From: Bacteroidia bacterium
GTDB lineage: Bacteria > Bacteroidota > Bacteroidia > DATLTG01
NCBI GenBank assembly: GCA_039924845.1
Contig: JBDTAC010000013.1
Span: 1-53,753, forward strand
Reading direction: 5' to 3'
Length of the DNA: 53,753 nt
This document shows, in pieces, positions 24,969 to 33,290 of this stretch. The position numbers and the translations under genes are program-made. Within the stretch, counting starts at the first letter, position 1, and every line of letters begins with the position of its first letter. The notes beneath the pieces were generated by a model. The model saw nothing but the letters and a program-made list of their open reading frames with translations, was not told the origin of the DNA and made no database searches.

Positions 24969-25541
24969 TTAATGATTTTGCTGCTTCGCCCACTGATTGT
25001 ATTGATTAATCACGTCTTGAATATCATCGAAGCTGTATTTTTGTTGATCAATATCTTGTACCAAATCAGTATCGTCTTTTAGCAACTCCGCCATATCTTT
25101 TTTAAATTTTCCGGATTTAATGTGAATTAAATTTGCTTTTTCATCGCCATTTTTTTCGACATAAAAATCCGAATCCGTTACGATTTTATTCATTGCTTCT
25201 GTTTCGTATTTTGATTCGTATAAATTCAATGCTCCCAAAGCTTCTACGCGCACAAAAACCATTTCACCATCTACTTTTTTTTGGATAAATGTTTGCGTTA
25301 AAAAACCATATCCTTGCAATTTTTCTGCGTGATATGTTTTTCCTTCTTCTCTTTCAGAAACACGAAAATAAACCTTCGTAAAATTATCTACATCCTTTTT
25401 AGGATTTTGTCTGATTTCACCTTTCATTGTATCGCCTTTCAACGTTACAATGTATCCTTTTACAAAAGTCATTTGACCAAAAGCACTTGTGTTTAAAAGC
25501 ATTCCAGACAAACACAACATTCCAAGAAATATTTTTTTCAT
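24969..25541 (-). CDS. Secreted protein, function unknown
   Basis: This 190-residue protein has a signal peptide (MKKIFLGMLCLSGMLLNTSAFGQ) and a mature domain beginning MTFVKGYIVTLKGDTMKGEI. It continues with charged, beta-strand-like segments (NFTKVYFRVSEREEGK, FVRVEALGALNLYES). The pattern fits small periplasmic/secreted proteins common in Bacteroidota, but I cannot name a family. The inner ATG was preferred over one 39 bases upstream because it immediately begins the signal peptide. Confidence 0.75.
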   Translation of the reverse strand: MKKIFLGMLCLSGMLLNTSAFGQMTFVKGYIVTLKGDTMKGEIRQNPKKDVDNFTKVYFRVSEREEGKTYHAEKLQGYGFLTQTFIQKKVDGEMVFVRVEALGALNLYESKYETEAMNKIVTDSDFYVEKNGDEKANLIHIKSGKFKKDMAELLKDDTDLVQDIDQQKYSFDDIQDVINQYNQWAKQQNH

Positions 25542-25623
25542 TGATTTTGTTTTTAATTTTAAAAAAATTGAACTCAACAAATAACCTGTTTTTATTTTAG
25601 AAAATAAAATTATTAGCTAAAAA

Positions 25624-26637
25624 TTATTTGTCTTGATATATTAATTCAAGTAATAATTGTCCGACTACATTCAATGTTTTTTTATTGATAACGCTCATGT
25701 TATCGCTGTGGCAATGGTGGAAATAGGGATAATTTCTGCGAGCGGGATCGTAATGTACAATGTCAATTGTAGGAATTCCAGTAATCGCATTTACGTAATA
25801 ATGATCGTCCGTTGTTTCACCCGTTTTTGCATCAATAAAATAATTAGAATAACCCAATTTTGCCGCGGTTTCCCAAACTTTTTGTACCACATTTGGCGCA
25901 AAACGCATCGAAGTTCCTTCCATCGGAAAAGTGGCGTTTGCCGCGCCCACCATATCTAACAGAATACCATATTTAGCAGAATAATTTGGCGTCGGTAAAT
26001 TTTTCGACCAATATTGAGAACCCAAACACCAGGTATCTGGCGTTTCTGAATTTTCTTCGCCATAATCTTCAATGTCAAAAAACACAATGTCTACACCAGT
26101 TCCAGTCTTTTGTAAATTTAATTGTCGCGCTACTTCCAATAAAACACCTACACCGCTTGCTCCATCATCGGCGCCATCAAAAGGTTTTGTTGGGTTAATA
26201 CTGTCTAAATCTGCCCAAGGGCGCGTATCCCAGTGCGCCGTTAATAAAATACGATTGTTGGATTCCGGCTTATAAGATGCCGTAATATTTTTCAAAATGA
26301 AAGATTTGGAATCGTAAGTTGTTACGGTTGCTTGTTGTACAATAACTTTCAATCCGTATGATTTTAATTTCTCGATTAAAAAATCAGCGCAATTTTCGTG
26401 TGCTTTTGTACCTGGGATTCGAGGCCCAAAATCTACTTGTGTTTTTATAAATGTGTAGGCTGAATCCGAATTAAACTGCGGCGCAATCACCTGTGGTGCT
26501 TGTGTTACAGCTTTTTCGGTGCTTGTTGTGGAAGTTTGATTTTGCGAATTATTATTACAAGCGATAAACAGGAAAAAAATAATTACTGTTCCGAAAATTA
26601 TTTTTTTGTTATTCCTGAATTGTCCAGTTTGCGCCAT
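25624..26637 (-). CDS. M28 lipoprotein, glutaminyl-peptide cyclotransferase-like
   Basis: This 337-residue protein has a hydrophobic export signal ending in a lipobox-like LFIAC. The zinc enzyme fold of M28 peptidases and glutaminyl cyclases follows: LTAHWDTRPWAD, DGADDGASGVGVLLE, FFDIEDYGEENS, CLGSQYW, and the final metal-site region HCHSDNM. Family members cyclise N-terminal glutamine to pyroglutamate or act as aminopeptidases, and the WD/DGADDGASG pattern favours the cyclase branch. It overlaps the end of cysS by 29 bases, so it is probably coupled to cysS. The overlap contains an AT-palindrome variant reading NKKIIFG. Confidence 0.88.
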   Translation of the reverse strand: MAQTGQFRNNKKIIFGTVIIFFLFIACNNNSQNQTSTTSTEKAVTQAPQVIAPQFNSDSAYTFIKTQVDFGPRIPGTKAHENCADFLIEKLKSYGLKVIVQQATVTTYDSKSFILKNITASYKPESNNRILLTAHWDTRPWADLDSINPTKPFDGADDGASGVGVLLEVARQLNLQKTGTGVDIVFFDIEDYGEENSETPDTWCLGSQYWSKNLPTPNYSAKYGILLDMVGAANATFPMEGTSMRFAPNVVQKVWETAAKLGYSNYFIDAKTGETTDDHYYVNAITGIPTIDIVHYDPARRNYPYFHHCHSDNMSVINKKTLNVVGQLLLELIYQDK

Positions 26638-28081
26638 CTTTGGTGTCTTTAATAGTGATATTTAATTGAGAAAGGTCATCTCGTATTTTATCCGAAACAG
26701 AAAAATCTTTTTTTGCTTTTGCATCGTTCCGAAATGCTAAAATCATTTTCATAACACCATCCAAAGCTCTATTATTATTCGTTTCTGTTGTTTCGGATTG
26801 CAATCCGAAGATGTCAAAAATAAAGTTTTGAAAAAGACTTTTTAAAGTTTGTAAGTCGTCAGCAGTTAAAAATTCTTTCCCATCATTTACCGAATTAATA
26901 ATACGTACCGCTTCAAATAAATTTGCCAAAACAGTTGGACTGTTGAAATCATCGTTCATGGCATCGTAACATCTTTTTTCAATCGCTTTTATGTCGGAAG
27001 TAGATGTGTCGGATATTTTTAAATTTTGTAACGTTTTGTAAGCAGCCATTAATCGCGCAAAGCCTTTTTCAGATGCTTGCAAAGCCTCGTTTGAAAAATC
27101 AAGTGTACTGCGGTAATGTGTTTGAAGCATAAAAAAGCGAACCGTCATTGGCGAATATCCTTTTTCTAACAGCGGATGATTGCCTGAAAATAATTCGTGC
27201 GGCAGAAAACCATTTCCAGCTGTTTTACTCATTCGCACACCATTTACGGTAAGCATATTGGTGTGAATCCAATATTTAACAGGCTGTTTGTGATAACAAG
27301 CTTGCGATTGCGCAATTTCGTTGGTGTGATGCGTAGCTTGTAAATCCATTCCACCTCCGTGGATATCAAAGGTTTCACCCAAATATTTTTCGCTCATTGC
27401 GGAACATTCGATGTGCCAACCTGGAAATCCCCAACCCCAAGGCGAATACCATTTCATTAATGTTTCGGGTTTTGCACTGATCCATAAAGCAAAATCGAGG
27501 CGACCTTTTTTTTCGTCTTGTCCGCTTAATTCGCGCGTATTGGTCATTAAATCTTCCAACAGACGATTGGTTAATTGTCCGTAGTTATTAGTTTTTGCAT
27601 ATTTTTCTACATCAAAATAAACCGTTCCATCGATTTCGTAAGCATATTCGTTAGAAATAATATGTTTTATCATTTCTATTTGTTCGCTAATATGCCCAGT
27701 GGCAGTAGGTTCAATAGAAGGTGGTAAATTATTGAAAGCGCGCATTACATCGTGAAAACGAAGTGTGTATTTCTGCACAATTTCCATGGGCTCCACTTGT
27801 TCTATTTTCGCTTTTTTGGCAAATTTATCATCGCCTTCATCGCGATCGCCTTCTAAATGTCCGGCATCGGTTATATTTCGCACATAGCGCACTTTGTATC
27901 CTAAATGAAGTAGATAACGATAAATTAAGTCGAATGAAATAAACGTGCGACAATTTCCTAAATGCACATCGCTGTAAACTGTTGGTCCGCAAACGTACAA
28001 TCCTACAAAAGGAGGCTTTAACGGCTCAAAAATTTCTTTTTTTCGAGAAAGTGTATTGTATAGGAATAAGGGCTCTGACAT
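26609..28081 (-). CDS. cysS: Cysteine-tRNA ligase
   Basis: CysRS charges tRNA-Cys. The 490-residue protein has the family landmarks: zinc-site CGPTVY and HIGH-like HLGNCRTF near the N-terminus, FPGWHIECSAM, the zinc ligands around GGGMDLQATHHTNEIAQ, and KMSKS-like RMSKTAGN. The C-terminal anticodon-binding domain ends TKDGANWTIQE. The ATG at 28079-28081 (MSEPLFLYN) was chosen over a TTG nine bases earlier. A TACCTTTG box on the minus strand (28088-28095) lies only 6 bases before the ATG and could drive a leaderless message. Confidence 0.97.
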   Translation of the reverse strand: MSEPLFLYNTLSRKKEIFEPLKPPFVGLYVCGPTVYSDVHLGNCRTFISFDLIYRYLLHLGYKVRYVRNITDAGHLEGDRDEGDDKFAKKAKIEQVEPMEIVQKYTLRFHDVMRAFNNLPPSIEPTATGHISEQIEMIKHIISNEYAYEIDGTVYFDVEKYAKTNNYGQLTNRLLEDLMTNTRELSGQDEKKGRLDFALWISAKPETLMKWYSPWGWGFPGWHIECSAMSEKYLGETFDIHGGGMDLQATHHTNEIAQSQACYHKQPVKYWIHTNMLTVNGVRMSKTAGNGFLPHELFSGNHPLLEKGYSPMTVRFFMLQTHYRSTLDFSNEALQASEKGFARLMAAYKTLQNLKISDTSTSDIKAIEKRCYDAMNDDFNSPTVLANLFEAVRIINSVNDGKEFLTADDLQTLKSLFQNFIFDIFGLQSETTETNNNRALDGVMKMILAFRNDAKAKKDFSVSDKIRDDLSQLNITIKDTKDGANWTIQE

Positions 28082-28087
28082 AAAAGT

Positions 28088-28095
28088 CAAAGGTA
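28088..28095 (-). promoter_or_regulatory. Possible -7 box for a near-leaderless cysS transcript
   Basis: TACCTTTG matches TAnnTTTG exactly. No TTG partner at 17-23 bases was found, and the position would place the transcription start at the ATG. Confidence 0.3.
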
Positions 28096-28140
28096 AAAAA
28101 GAATTTTTAGAATGAAGAAATGATTTTGCGATGAACGATC

Positions 28141-29040
28141 TTATTTCGTTTTATCGTCTATTGGGGCATCTCCAATATAAACTCCCGATTTGTAAACTGC
28201 GATTCGGCTGAGAATACCGTCATTGGAATAGTAATAGCATTTACCATCCTTCAAAACACCGTGTACAAAATTTCCGTCTTTAGCGATTTGTTTGTTTCTA
28301 TTGTAGAGTTTAAAATAACCTTCACCAGTAAAAACTTGAGTTGGTAAATTCGGTTTTTCATCCGCTTTTACAACTACTTTAGGTGCACTTGTAGCTGGAG
28401 GATTGTCTTTTACAACAGTTATCGGTTTTGTTGGTTGATATTCTTTCGTATTTGCAGCATCTAAGTTTCCGTTTACAAAGGGCTTTTCAGCTTTTATTTG
28501 TCCATTATCGTAATATTCTTTTAAAGTACCATTTTCTTTTCCGCCATTCCAGTTTCCATCCATCATTACTTGTCCATTGGGGTAATAATATTTTTGCTCT
28601 CCTTCTCTTTTTCCCATCGTGTTAAATTTAAACTCTTGCTCCACTTTTCCATTATTGTAATAGAGTTTATAATCGCCCACCCATCTGTGATTTTGCCAAA
28701 GACCTTCTTCTGAAATTTTACCACTATCATTATACATTATAGCATATCCATTTGGCACATTGTCTTTGTAAGTAAGTTTGTTTTTAGTGAAGCCGCTTGG
28801 ATAATATTGCTCCCAAATTCCCTGTTTTTTGCTGTCTGTAAAATTACCTTCCTCTACTTTTTGATCGTCTGTATATCCAGGTAATTTGGCTGTTTTATTA
28901 AGAATAATCCAATGTCCTTGTTTCAAACCATTTGCATCCACATAATTAGGAGCGGAGCCCTGCCCAGTAGCAGATTGAGAATACTGAGAAACAGTAATTC
29001 CTGCTAAAATCAACAACGATACGAGTATATTTTTTTTCAT
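28141..29040 (-). CDS. Secreted YwqK/MORN-type repeat protein
   Basis: This 299-residue protein has a signal peptide (MKKNILVSLLILAGITVSQ). It then has repeated YwqK/MORN-like beta-hairpins of the type WEQYYPSGFTKNKLTYKDN, YNDSGKISEEGLW, YYPNGQVMMDGNW and YYDNGQIKAEKPF. A Pro/Thr-rich break comes near 210-240, and then a final pair (FKLYNRNKQIAKDGNF). Such proteins are sometimes called antitoxin YwqK-like, but no toxin lies nearby and the secreted form argues against that role. The function is unknown. The ATG at 29038-29040 immediately begins the signal peptide. A good promoter lies at 29077-29108. Confidence 0.85.
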   Translation of the reverse strand: MKKNILVSLLILAGITVSQYSQSATGQGSAPNYVDANGLKQGHWIILNKTAKLPGYTDDQKVEEGNFTDSKKQGIWEQYYPSGFTKNKLTYKDNVPNGYAIMYNDSGKISEEGLWQNHRWVGDYKLYYNNGKVEQEFKFNTMGKREGEQKYYYPNGQVMMDGNWNGGKENGTLKEYYDNGQIKAEKPFVNGNLDAANTKEYQPTKPITVVKDNPPATSAPKVVVKADEKPNLPTQVFTGEGYFKLYNRNKQIAKDGNFVHGVLKDGKCYYYSNDGILSRIAVYKSGVYIGDAPIDDKTK

Positions 29041-29076
29041 CTTTGGTGTAAAAATTAAATCCCAAATATCCACTTA

Positions 29077-29108
29077 CAAAGCTAAATTAGAAACATTTCA
29101 CTTGTCAA
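29077..29108 (-). promoter_or_regulatory. Bacteroidota-type promoter of the YwqK-repeat gene
   Basis: TTG (29106-29108, minus strand), 21 bases, then TAGCTTTG (29077-29084), an exact TAnnTTTG match at allowed spacing, 36 bases before the ATG. This is among the best promoter matches in the window. Confidence 0.6.
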
Positions 29109-29222
29109 GTTTATCTTTTCGCCTAATCGCTCTTTATTTTCGACTAAGGGGGAGAAACAGATCTCTCTTCCCTTCAAACATAAACTGTGTGGAGTTCTAC
29201 GCAGGGACAAAATAAAAGGTTA

Positions 29223-29244
29223 CAAAAAAATAATTTTTTAAGAA
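29223..29244 (+). repeat. Dispersed AT palindrome at the end of the threonine dehydrogenase gene
   Basis: CAAAAAAATAATTTTTTAAG abuts the TAA stop (29238-29240) of the minus-strand dehydrogenase gene. The rest of the gap 29109-29222 shows nothing recognisable. Confidence 0.65.
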
Positions 29245-30188
29245 ACTTTTTTTAGATGATCGAGCATATCTTTTGTCATTTTTGACAAATCATACTTCGG
29301 AATCCAGCCCCAATCGTTTCTGGCAGGCTTATCGTTGATGCTTCTGGGCCAACTGTCGGCAATAAGCTGACGAGCATCTGGTTCGTAGCTAATTTCAAAC
29401 TCCGGAATGTGTTTTTTGAGTTCAAAAGCGATTTGCTTCGGCGAAAAACTCATCGCGCCTATATTATAACTCGAACGAATAATTAATTTCTCTGCTGGAG
29501 CATCCATAATATTTATAGTTGCATCAATGGCATCGGGCATATACATCATTGGCAAAGTGGTATTTTCCGACAAAAAACATTCGTAACGTTTATTTTTCAA
29601 AGCTTCGTGAAAAATATGTACTGCATAATCCGTTGTCCCTCCGCCAGGAGCTGATTTGTAGCCAATTAAGCCTGGATAACGCAAACTCCGAACATCTACA
29701 CGATATTTATGAAAATAATATTCGCACCAACGTTCACCTGCTAATTTACTGATTCCGTAAACAGTGCTGGGTTCCATAACTCCATATTGAGGCGTATTGT
29801 CTTTGGGCGTATTGGGTCCGAAAACAGCGATGGAGCTGGGCCAATATAATTTTTTGATGCGTTCTTCTTTGGCTAAATCCAATAGATTAATCAACCCTTC
29901 CATATTGAGTTGCCAGCCAAGTTTCGGGTTTCTTTCGGCTGTAGCCGATAAAAGAGCCGCCAATAAATAGACTTGCGTAATTTTATGTCGAGAAACAACT
30001 TCGTCCAGATTTTTGATATTTAAAACATCCAACACTTCAAATATTCCGTCCGAAGAATTTTTTATCGGTTTTACAACATCCGACGCCACCACACCATCAT
30101 TTCCATAGATAGAACGAAGCCTTTCCACCAATTCAACACCAATTTGTCCGTTGGCACCGATTACTAAAATAGTTTCTTTTTCAGCCAT
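29238..30188 (-). CDS. NAD-dependent L-threonine 3-dehydrogenase, SDR type
   Basis: This 316-residue extended SDR has the N-terminal NAD motif VIGANGQIGVELVERL. YLLAALLSATAERNP and WPSSIAVFGPN precede the catalytic Tyr-Lys pair in YGISKLAGE, followed by RYPGLIGYKSAPGGGTTDYA. The last three are characteristic of the bacterial short-chain threonine dehydrogenases that oxidise L-threonine to 2-amino-3-ketobutyrate. The medium-chain Tdh is a different family. A UDP-sugar epimerase would be the main alternative, but the GGGTTDYA block argues against it. The ATG at 30186-30188 (MAEKETILVIGANG) is preferred over an upstream TTG. It is divergent from trhO. Confidence 0.9.
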   Translation of the reverse strand: MAEKETILVIGANGQIGVELVERLRSIYGNDGVVASDVVKPIKNSSDGIFEVLDVLNIKNLDEVVSRHKITQVYLLAALLSATAERNPKLGWQLNMEGLINLLDLAKEERIKKLYWPSSIAVFGPNTPKDNTPQYGVMEPSTVYGISKLAGERWCEYYFHKYRVDVRSLRYPGLIGYKSAPGGGTTDYAVHIFHEALKNKRYECFLSENTTLPMMYMPDAIDATINIMDAPAEKLIIRSSYNIGAMSFSPKQIAFELKKHIPEFEISYEPDARQLIADSWPRSINDKPARNDWGWIPKYDLSKMTKDMLDHLKKVS

Positions 30189-30257
30189 AATATTCTGCAA
30201 TTTTGTCGGCTAAATTATTGTTTTATCTGCAATACGATGCAATAAATCCGCAATTAA

Positions 30258-30265
30258 TATCTTTG
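30258..30265 (+). promoter_or_regulatory. Possible -7 box for trhO
   Basis: TATCTTTG matches TAnnTTTG exactly and ends where a copy of the dispersed repeat begins, 21 bases before the ATG. The transcript would start inside the repeat. No TTG was found at 17-23 bases. Confidence 0.35.
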
Positions 30266-30286
30266 CAAAAAATAATTTTTCGAAGC
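30265..30286 (+). repeat. Dispersed AT palindrome directly before the trhO start
   Basis: A copy with core AAAAAATAATTTTTCGAAGC ends one base before the ATG, so it forms the whole leader and translation initiation region of trhO. Confidence 0.7.
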
Positions 30287-31333
30287 ATGCTTTTATACAA
30301 TCGGCAAAATAAGAAAGAATTAAAGCAAAAATTGCAGGCAGAAACCATTCGTCGCATCACTGTTTCTTTTTATAAATATGTGATGGTAGATGATCCGCAA
30401 GCTTTGCGCGATAGCTTTTATGAAGGCTGGAAAGCTCTGAATATTTTCGGACGAATTTACATTGCGCACGAAGGAATTAATGCGCAAATGTCGGTTCCTG
30501 AAAAGAATTGGGATGTTTTTAAACAAAATTTATATCAAGATAATCGTTTTAAAGATGTTCCCTTAAAAATTGCGGTGGAGGACGATGGAAAATCATTTTA
30601 TAAATTGGCTGTAAAAATACGCACTAAAATTGTTGCCGACGGCTTAAACGACGATGCTTTTGATGTAACCAATGTCGGGAATCATTTAACGGCAAAAGAA
30701 TTTAACGAAGCGCTCGAAAAGCCCGAAACCATTGTGGTGGATATGCGTAATCATTATGAAAGTGAAATCGGTCATTTTGAAAATGCCATTTGTCCGGACA
30801 CGGATACTTTTCGAGAAGAATTGCCGCTTGTATTGGATTTATTGAAGGAGAAAAAAGAAAAAAAAGTTTTGCTGTATTGCACCGGCGGAATTCGTTGCGA
30901 AAAGGCGAGCGCCTATTTAAAACATCACGGATTTAAAGATGTGAACCAATTGCACGGCGGAATTATCGATTACGTGCGACAATTAAAAGCAGAAAATTTG
31001 CCTTCTAAATTTATCGGAAAAAATTTTGTTTTTGACGAACGAGTGGGAGAGCGCATTACCGAAGATGTGATTTCGGAATGTCATCAATGCGGAAAAACCT
31101 GTGATACACACGTAAATTGTGCGAATGAAGATTGCCATTTACTTTTTATTCAGTGCGATGAATGTGCGGAGAAAATGAAAGGTTGTTGCACGCCAAAATG
31201 TATGGAAATTGCGGCTTTGCCGATAGAAGAACAACGAAAAATCCGAAAAGGACGAAAAAAAGAAGATTCACTTTCCGTTTATAAAAGTCGTTTGCGACCG
31301 AATTTAAAAGATATCTTGAAAAATAAAGAGTGA
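30287..31333 (+). CDS. trhO: Rhodanese-type tRNA uridine-34 hydroxylase TrhO
   Basis: TrhO (YceA family) uses molecular oxygen to form 5-hydroxyuridine at tRNA position 34. The 348-residue protein begins MLLYNRQNKKELKQKL and continues RRITVSFYKYVMVDDP (N-terminal domain). A rhodanese domain has the active-site loop LLYCTGGIRCEKAS (Cys198), followed by HGGIIDYVRQL. A Cys-rich C-terminal zinc-like region (CHQCGKTCDTHVNCANEDC, CDECAEKMKGCC) completes the family architecture. The reading frame extends upstream through the repeat from a TTG, but the family N-terminus begins at the ATG at 30287. Confidence 0.92.
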   Translation: MLLYNRQNKKELKQKLQAETIRRITVSFYKYVMVDDPQALRDSFYEGWKALNIFGRIYIAHEGINAQMSVPEKNWDVFKQNLYQDNRFKDVPLKIAVEDDGKSFYKLAVKIRTKIVADGLNDDAFDVTNVGNHLTAKEFNEALEKPETIVVDMRNHYESEIGHFENAICPDTDTFREELPLVLDLLKEKKEKKVLLYCTGGIRCEKASAYLKHHGFKDVNQLHGGIIDYVRQLKAENLPSKFIGKNFVFDERVGERITEDVISECHQCGKTCDTHVNCANEDCHLLFIQCDECAEKMKGCCTPKCMEIAALPIEEQRKIRKGRKKEDSLSVYKSRLRPNLKDILKNKE

Positions 31334-31345
31334 TTTTTTTGTCCT

Positions 31346-31367
31346 CCGAAAAATTATTTTTTCGAAG
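31346..31367 (-). repeat. Dispersed AT palindrome after trhO
   Basis: CCGAAAAATTATTTTTTCGA with GAAG flank, a hairpin 12 bases after the trhO stop. It is opposite to the usual gene-aligned orientation. Confidence 0.75.
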
Positions 31368-31382
31368 TACGAAAAAAGATCG

Positions 31383-31403
31383 TTGAAAAATTATTTTTTT
31401 GGA
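31383..31403 (-). repeat. Second dispersed AT palindrome after trhO
   Basis: TTGAAAAATTATTTTTTTGG, a second copy 15 bases on. The remaining gap to 31538 has no recognised gene or promoter. Confidence 0.7.
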
Positions 31404-31538
31404 ATCGTTTTCTAACACTTGAAAAAAGAATTGTTATTTCACGTTTGGATATTTATTTGAGTAGTATGAATGGGAAAGAAAAGTGGATACGCAATATTTA
31501 GCTTAATCCTGCGTTGAAGTGTTTTAATTAGAGCACAA

Positions 31539-31913
31539 ATGAAAAAAATATTTTGGGGAGTTTCCCTTTTGTTCGTTTCGTTAATTGCGTGCAAACACGA
31601 ACCCGTTGTTCCAAATAGTCCCATTATTAGTTTCAGCAACGATGTACAACCTATTATTATCGGCAATTGTACACAATCGAGTTGCCACGGAAATGGTAGT
31701 GGAAGAGATTCTGATCGCGCCTTACTCACGTATAATGAAGTTATCAATTATGGGCAAATTACTCCGGGCAATGCACAAAACAGTCAGCTTTATACCGATA
31801 TTGCACCGAAAGGAACTCAACAACAAATGCCACCAACACCAACGCCCGAATTAAGCAATCAACAAATTCTTACTATTTATCTTTGGATTTTACAGGGCGC
31901 AAAAAATAATTAA
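31539..31913 (+). CDS. Lipoprotein with c-type haem-like motif CX4CH
   Basis: This 124-residue protein has a lipobox (VSLIAC, Cys18) and a mature domain FSNDVQPIIIGNCTQSSCHG. The Cys44-His50 segment is C-X4-C-H instead of the canonical C-X2-C-H. A Met-Pro-Pro near residue 94 could give the axial ligand, and the C-terminus is QQILTIYLWILQGAKNN. The layout matches the following gene, so the two look like tandem paralogues. It should be lipid-anchored in the envelope and carry one haem if the motif is functional. CX4CH attachment by the normal cytochrome c machinery is uncertain. The gene is 7 bases before its neighbour and heads a three-gene operon. Confidence 0.8.
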   Translation: MKKIFWGVSLLFVSLIACKHEPVVPNSPIISFSNDVQPIIIGNCTQSSCHGNGSGRDSDRALLTYNEVINYGQITPGNAQNSQLYTDIAPKGTQQQMPPTPTPELSNQQILTIYLWILQGAKNN

Positions 31914-31920
31914 TTTCATC

Positions 31921-32298
31921 ATGAAAAAACTTCTTTTATTTTTAATTTTTGTTTTTATACTAGGATTGGGTTCTTGTTATTACGATAATTTCGAAGAAAT
32001 AAATCCTTCGGCAGATTTAAATACAGCATGCGATACCACATCTACGCCAAGTTATTCGACAAAAGTACAACCTGTTTTATCTAACTACTGTTATTCTTGC
32101 CACAACAGCAGTACGGCAGGCGGAGGAATTGTTTTAGATACTTATGCAGGTGTTCAATCTGCTGCTCATTCGGGACAATTAGTAGGCGCTACTGCACCAT
32201 TGCGCGGCTATATTCCAATGCCCCCAAGCTCAAAAATTAATTCATGCAGTATTCGGCAAATTGAACTTTGGGTAAATCAAGGTGCTTTAAATAATTAA
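31921..32298 (+). CDS. Lipoprotein cytochrome c-like, CXXCH
   Basis: This 125-residue protein has a lipobox (LGLGSC, Cys19) and the mature-domain haem motif CYSCH (Cys57, Cys60, His61) after YSTKVQPVLSNY. A Met-Pro-Pro near residue 101 may provide the distal ligand. The end IRQIELWVNQGALNN mirrors the preceding protein's ending. It is therefore the canonical haem partner in a tandem pair. It should be an envelope lipoprotein that passes electrons or binds haem. It lies 7 bases after the CX4CH gene and 6 bases before the DUF5777 barrel gene. Confidence 0.85.
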   Translation: MKKLLLFLIFVFILGLGSCYYDNFEEINPSADLNTACDTTSTPSYSTKVQPVLSNYCYSCHNSSTAGGGIVLDTYAGVQSAAHSGQLVGATAPLRGYIPMPPSSKINSCSIRQIELWVNQGALNN

Positions 32299-32304
32299 AA
32301 TGGT

Positions 32305-33201
32305 ATGAAACTAAAAATATTCCTCCTCCTGATTTTTTTAAGTTCTTTTATCAGATCGTTTGCACAACAAACAACTACGGACGATTTGACCTCTTTAATG
32401 GACAGTTTAAGTAATAAACCTAAAAAGAAAGAACTGGTTACAAATACGTTTAACAACAGTCATTTGATTAATCAACAAACAACAGAAGTAGTTGGAAAAA
32501 ATTCGTTGGATTTCCGAATTGAACATCGTTTTGCCAATCTAAATTCAGGCGCATACAATGCTTGGGGATTTGATGGTCCAGCGAACATTCGATTGGGTTT
32601 GGATTACAGTTATGACGGGCGATTGATGGTTGGTATTGGTAGAAGTTCCTTAAATAAAATGGTAGATTCCTATCTTAAATATCAAATTTTAAGACAAAAA
32701 ACTTTTTCAATGCCTATCAGTTTGGTCTTGGTTTCTTCCTTTTTTTATACCAACGAACACATTCCGGATGACAATGGATTTGCTGTGTATCCAACCCTTT
32801 ACGACCGATTTTCGTATTGCCACGAATTAATTATTGGACGCAAATTTTCAGACAAATTTTCACTTCAAATCGCTCCGCTTTATTTGCATTATAATATTGT
32901 TCCAACCATTACCGACCGAAACGATGTATGGGCAATTACTGCCGCGGCACGTTATAAGCTTGGGAAACACTTTGCTTTAGATGCCGAAACCGCATATACT
33001 GTTCTTCATTATTCAAATACTGTTTATTATAACGAATCTGGACTCGGAATTGAAATTGAAACAGGAGGACATGTTTTTCAAGTATTTTTTACGAATTCCG
33101 ATGGCATGGACGAAAATCAGTTTATTGCGCGTACCACTTCCACTTGGACAAATTGGGGTTTTAAACTCGGATTCAATATCTCGAGAATATTTGTTTTGTA
33201 A
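32305..33201 (+). CDS. DUF5777 family outer-membrane beta-barrel-like protein
   Basis: This 298-residue protein has a signal peptide (MKLKIFLLLIFLSSFIRSFAQ). Alternating beta-strands with aromatic edges follow (SLDFRIEHRFANLN, LRQKTFSMPISLVLVSS, FALDAETAYTVLHYS, WTNWGFKLGFNISRIFVL). The final aromatic-plus-leucine strand is typical of outer-membrane barrels. The FRIEHRFANLNSG and IRLGLDYSYDGRLMVGIGRS blocks fit DUF5777. Transport or docking roles are unproven. It is the last gene of the operon with the two haem-motif lipoproteins, which suggests they act together at the outer membrane. Confidence 0.85.
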   Translation: MKLKIFLLLIFLSSFIRSFAQQTTTDDLTSLMDSLSNKPKKKELVTNTFNNSHLINQQTTEVVGKNSLDFRIEHRFANLNSGAYNAWGFDGPANIRLGLDYSYDGRLMVGIGRSSLNKMVDSYLKYQILRQKTFSMPISLVLVSSFFYTNEHIPDDNGFAVYPTLYDRFSYCHELIIGRKFSDKFSLQIAPLYLHYNIVPTITDRNDVWAITAAARYKLGKHFALDAETAYTVLHYSNTVYYNESGLGIEIETGGHVFQVFFTNSDGMDENQFIARTTSTWTNWGFKLGFNISRIFVL

Positions 33202-33230
33202 CAACATTATTCATATTGTGATTTTTATCC

Positions 33231-33251
33231 TCCAAAAAATTATTTTTTGGA
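33231..33251 (-). repeat. Dispersed AT palindrome between convergent genes
   Basis: TCCAAAAAATTATTTTTTGG with outer TCC/GGA pairing forms a hairpin after the DUF5777 stop and before the tadA end. Confidence 0.75.
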
Positions 33252-33267
33252 AGCACGAAAAATGGAC

Positions 33268-33290
33268 TTTGAAAAATTAATTTTTTGAAG
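33268..33290. repeat. Dispersed AT palindrome supplying the tadA stop codon
   Basis: A symmetric ATTAAT copy. Read on the minus strand, TCAAAAAATTAA gives the last codons Ser-Lys-Asn and the TAA stop of tadA. Copies at 33231-33251 and here together separate the convergent genes. Confidence 0.7.

Noticed and set aside
28141-29040. Toxin-antitoxin system suggested by YwqK-type repeats
   Set aside because: The protein carries an export signal and no toxin-like gene adjoins it; only the repeat fold is supported.
29109-29237. Small gene or RNA in the gap before the threonine dehydrogenase end
   Set aside because: No frame, strong hairpin or tRNA-like fold was seen apart from the dispersed repeat at 29223-29244.
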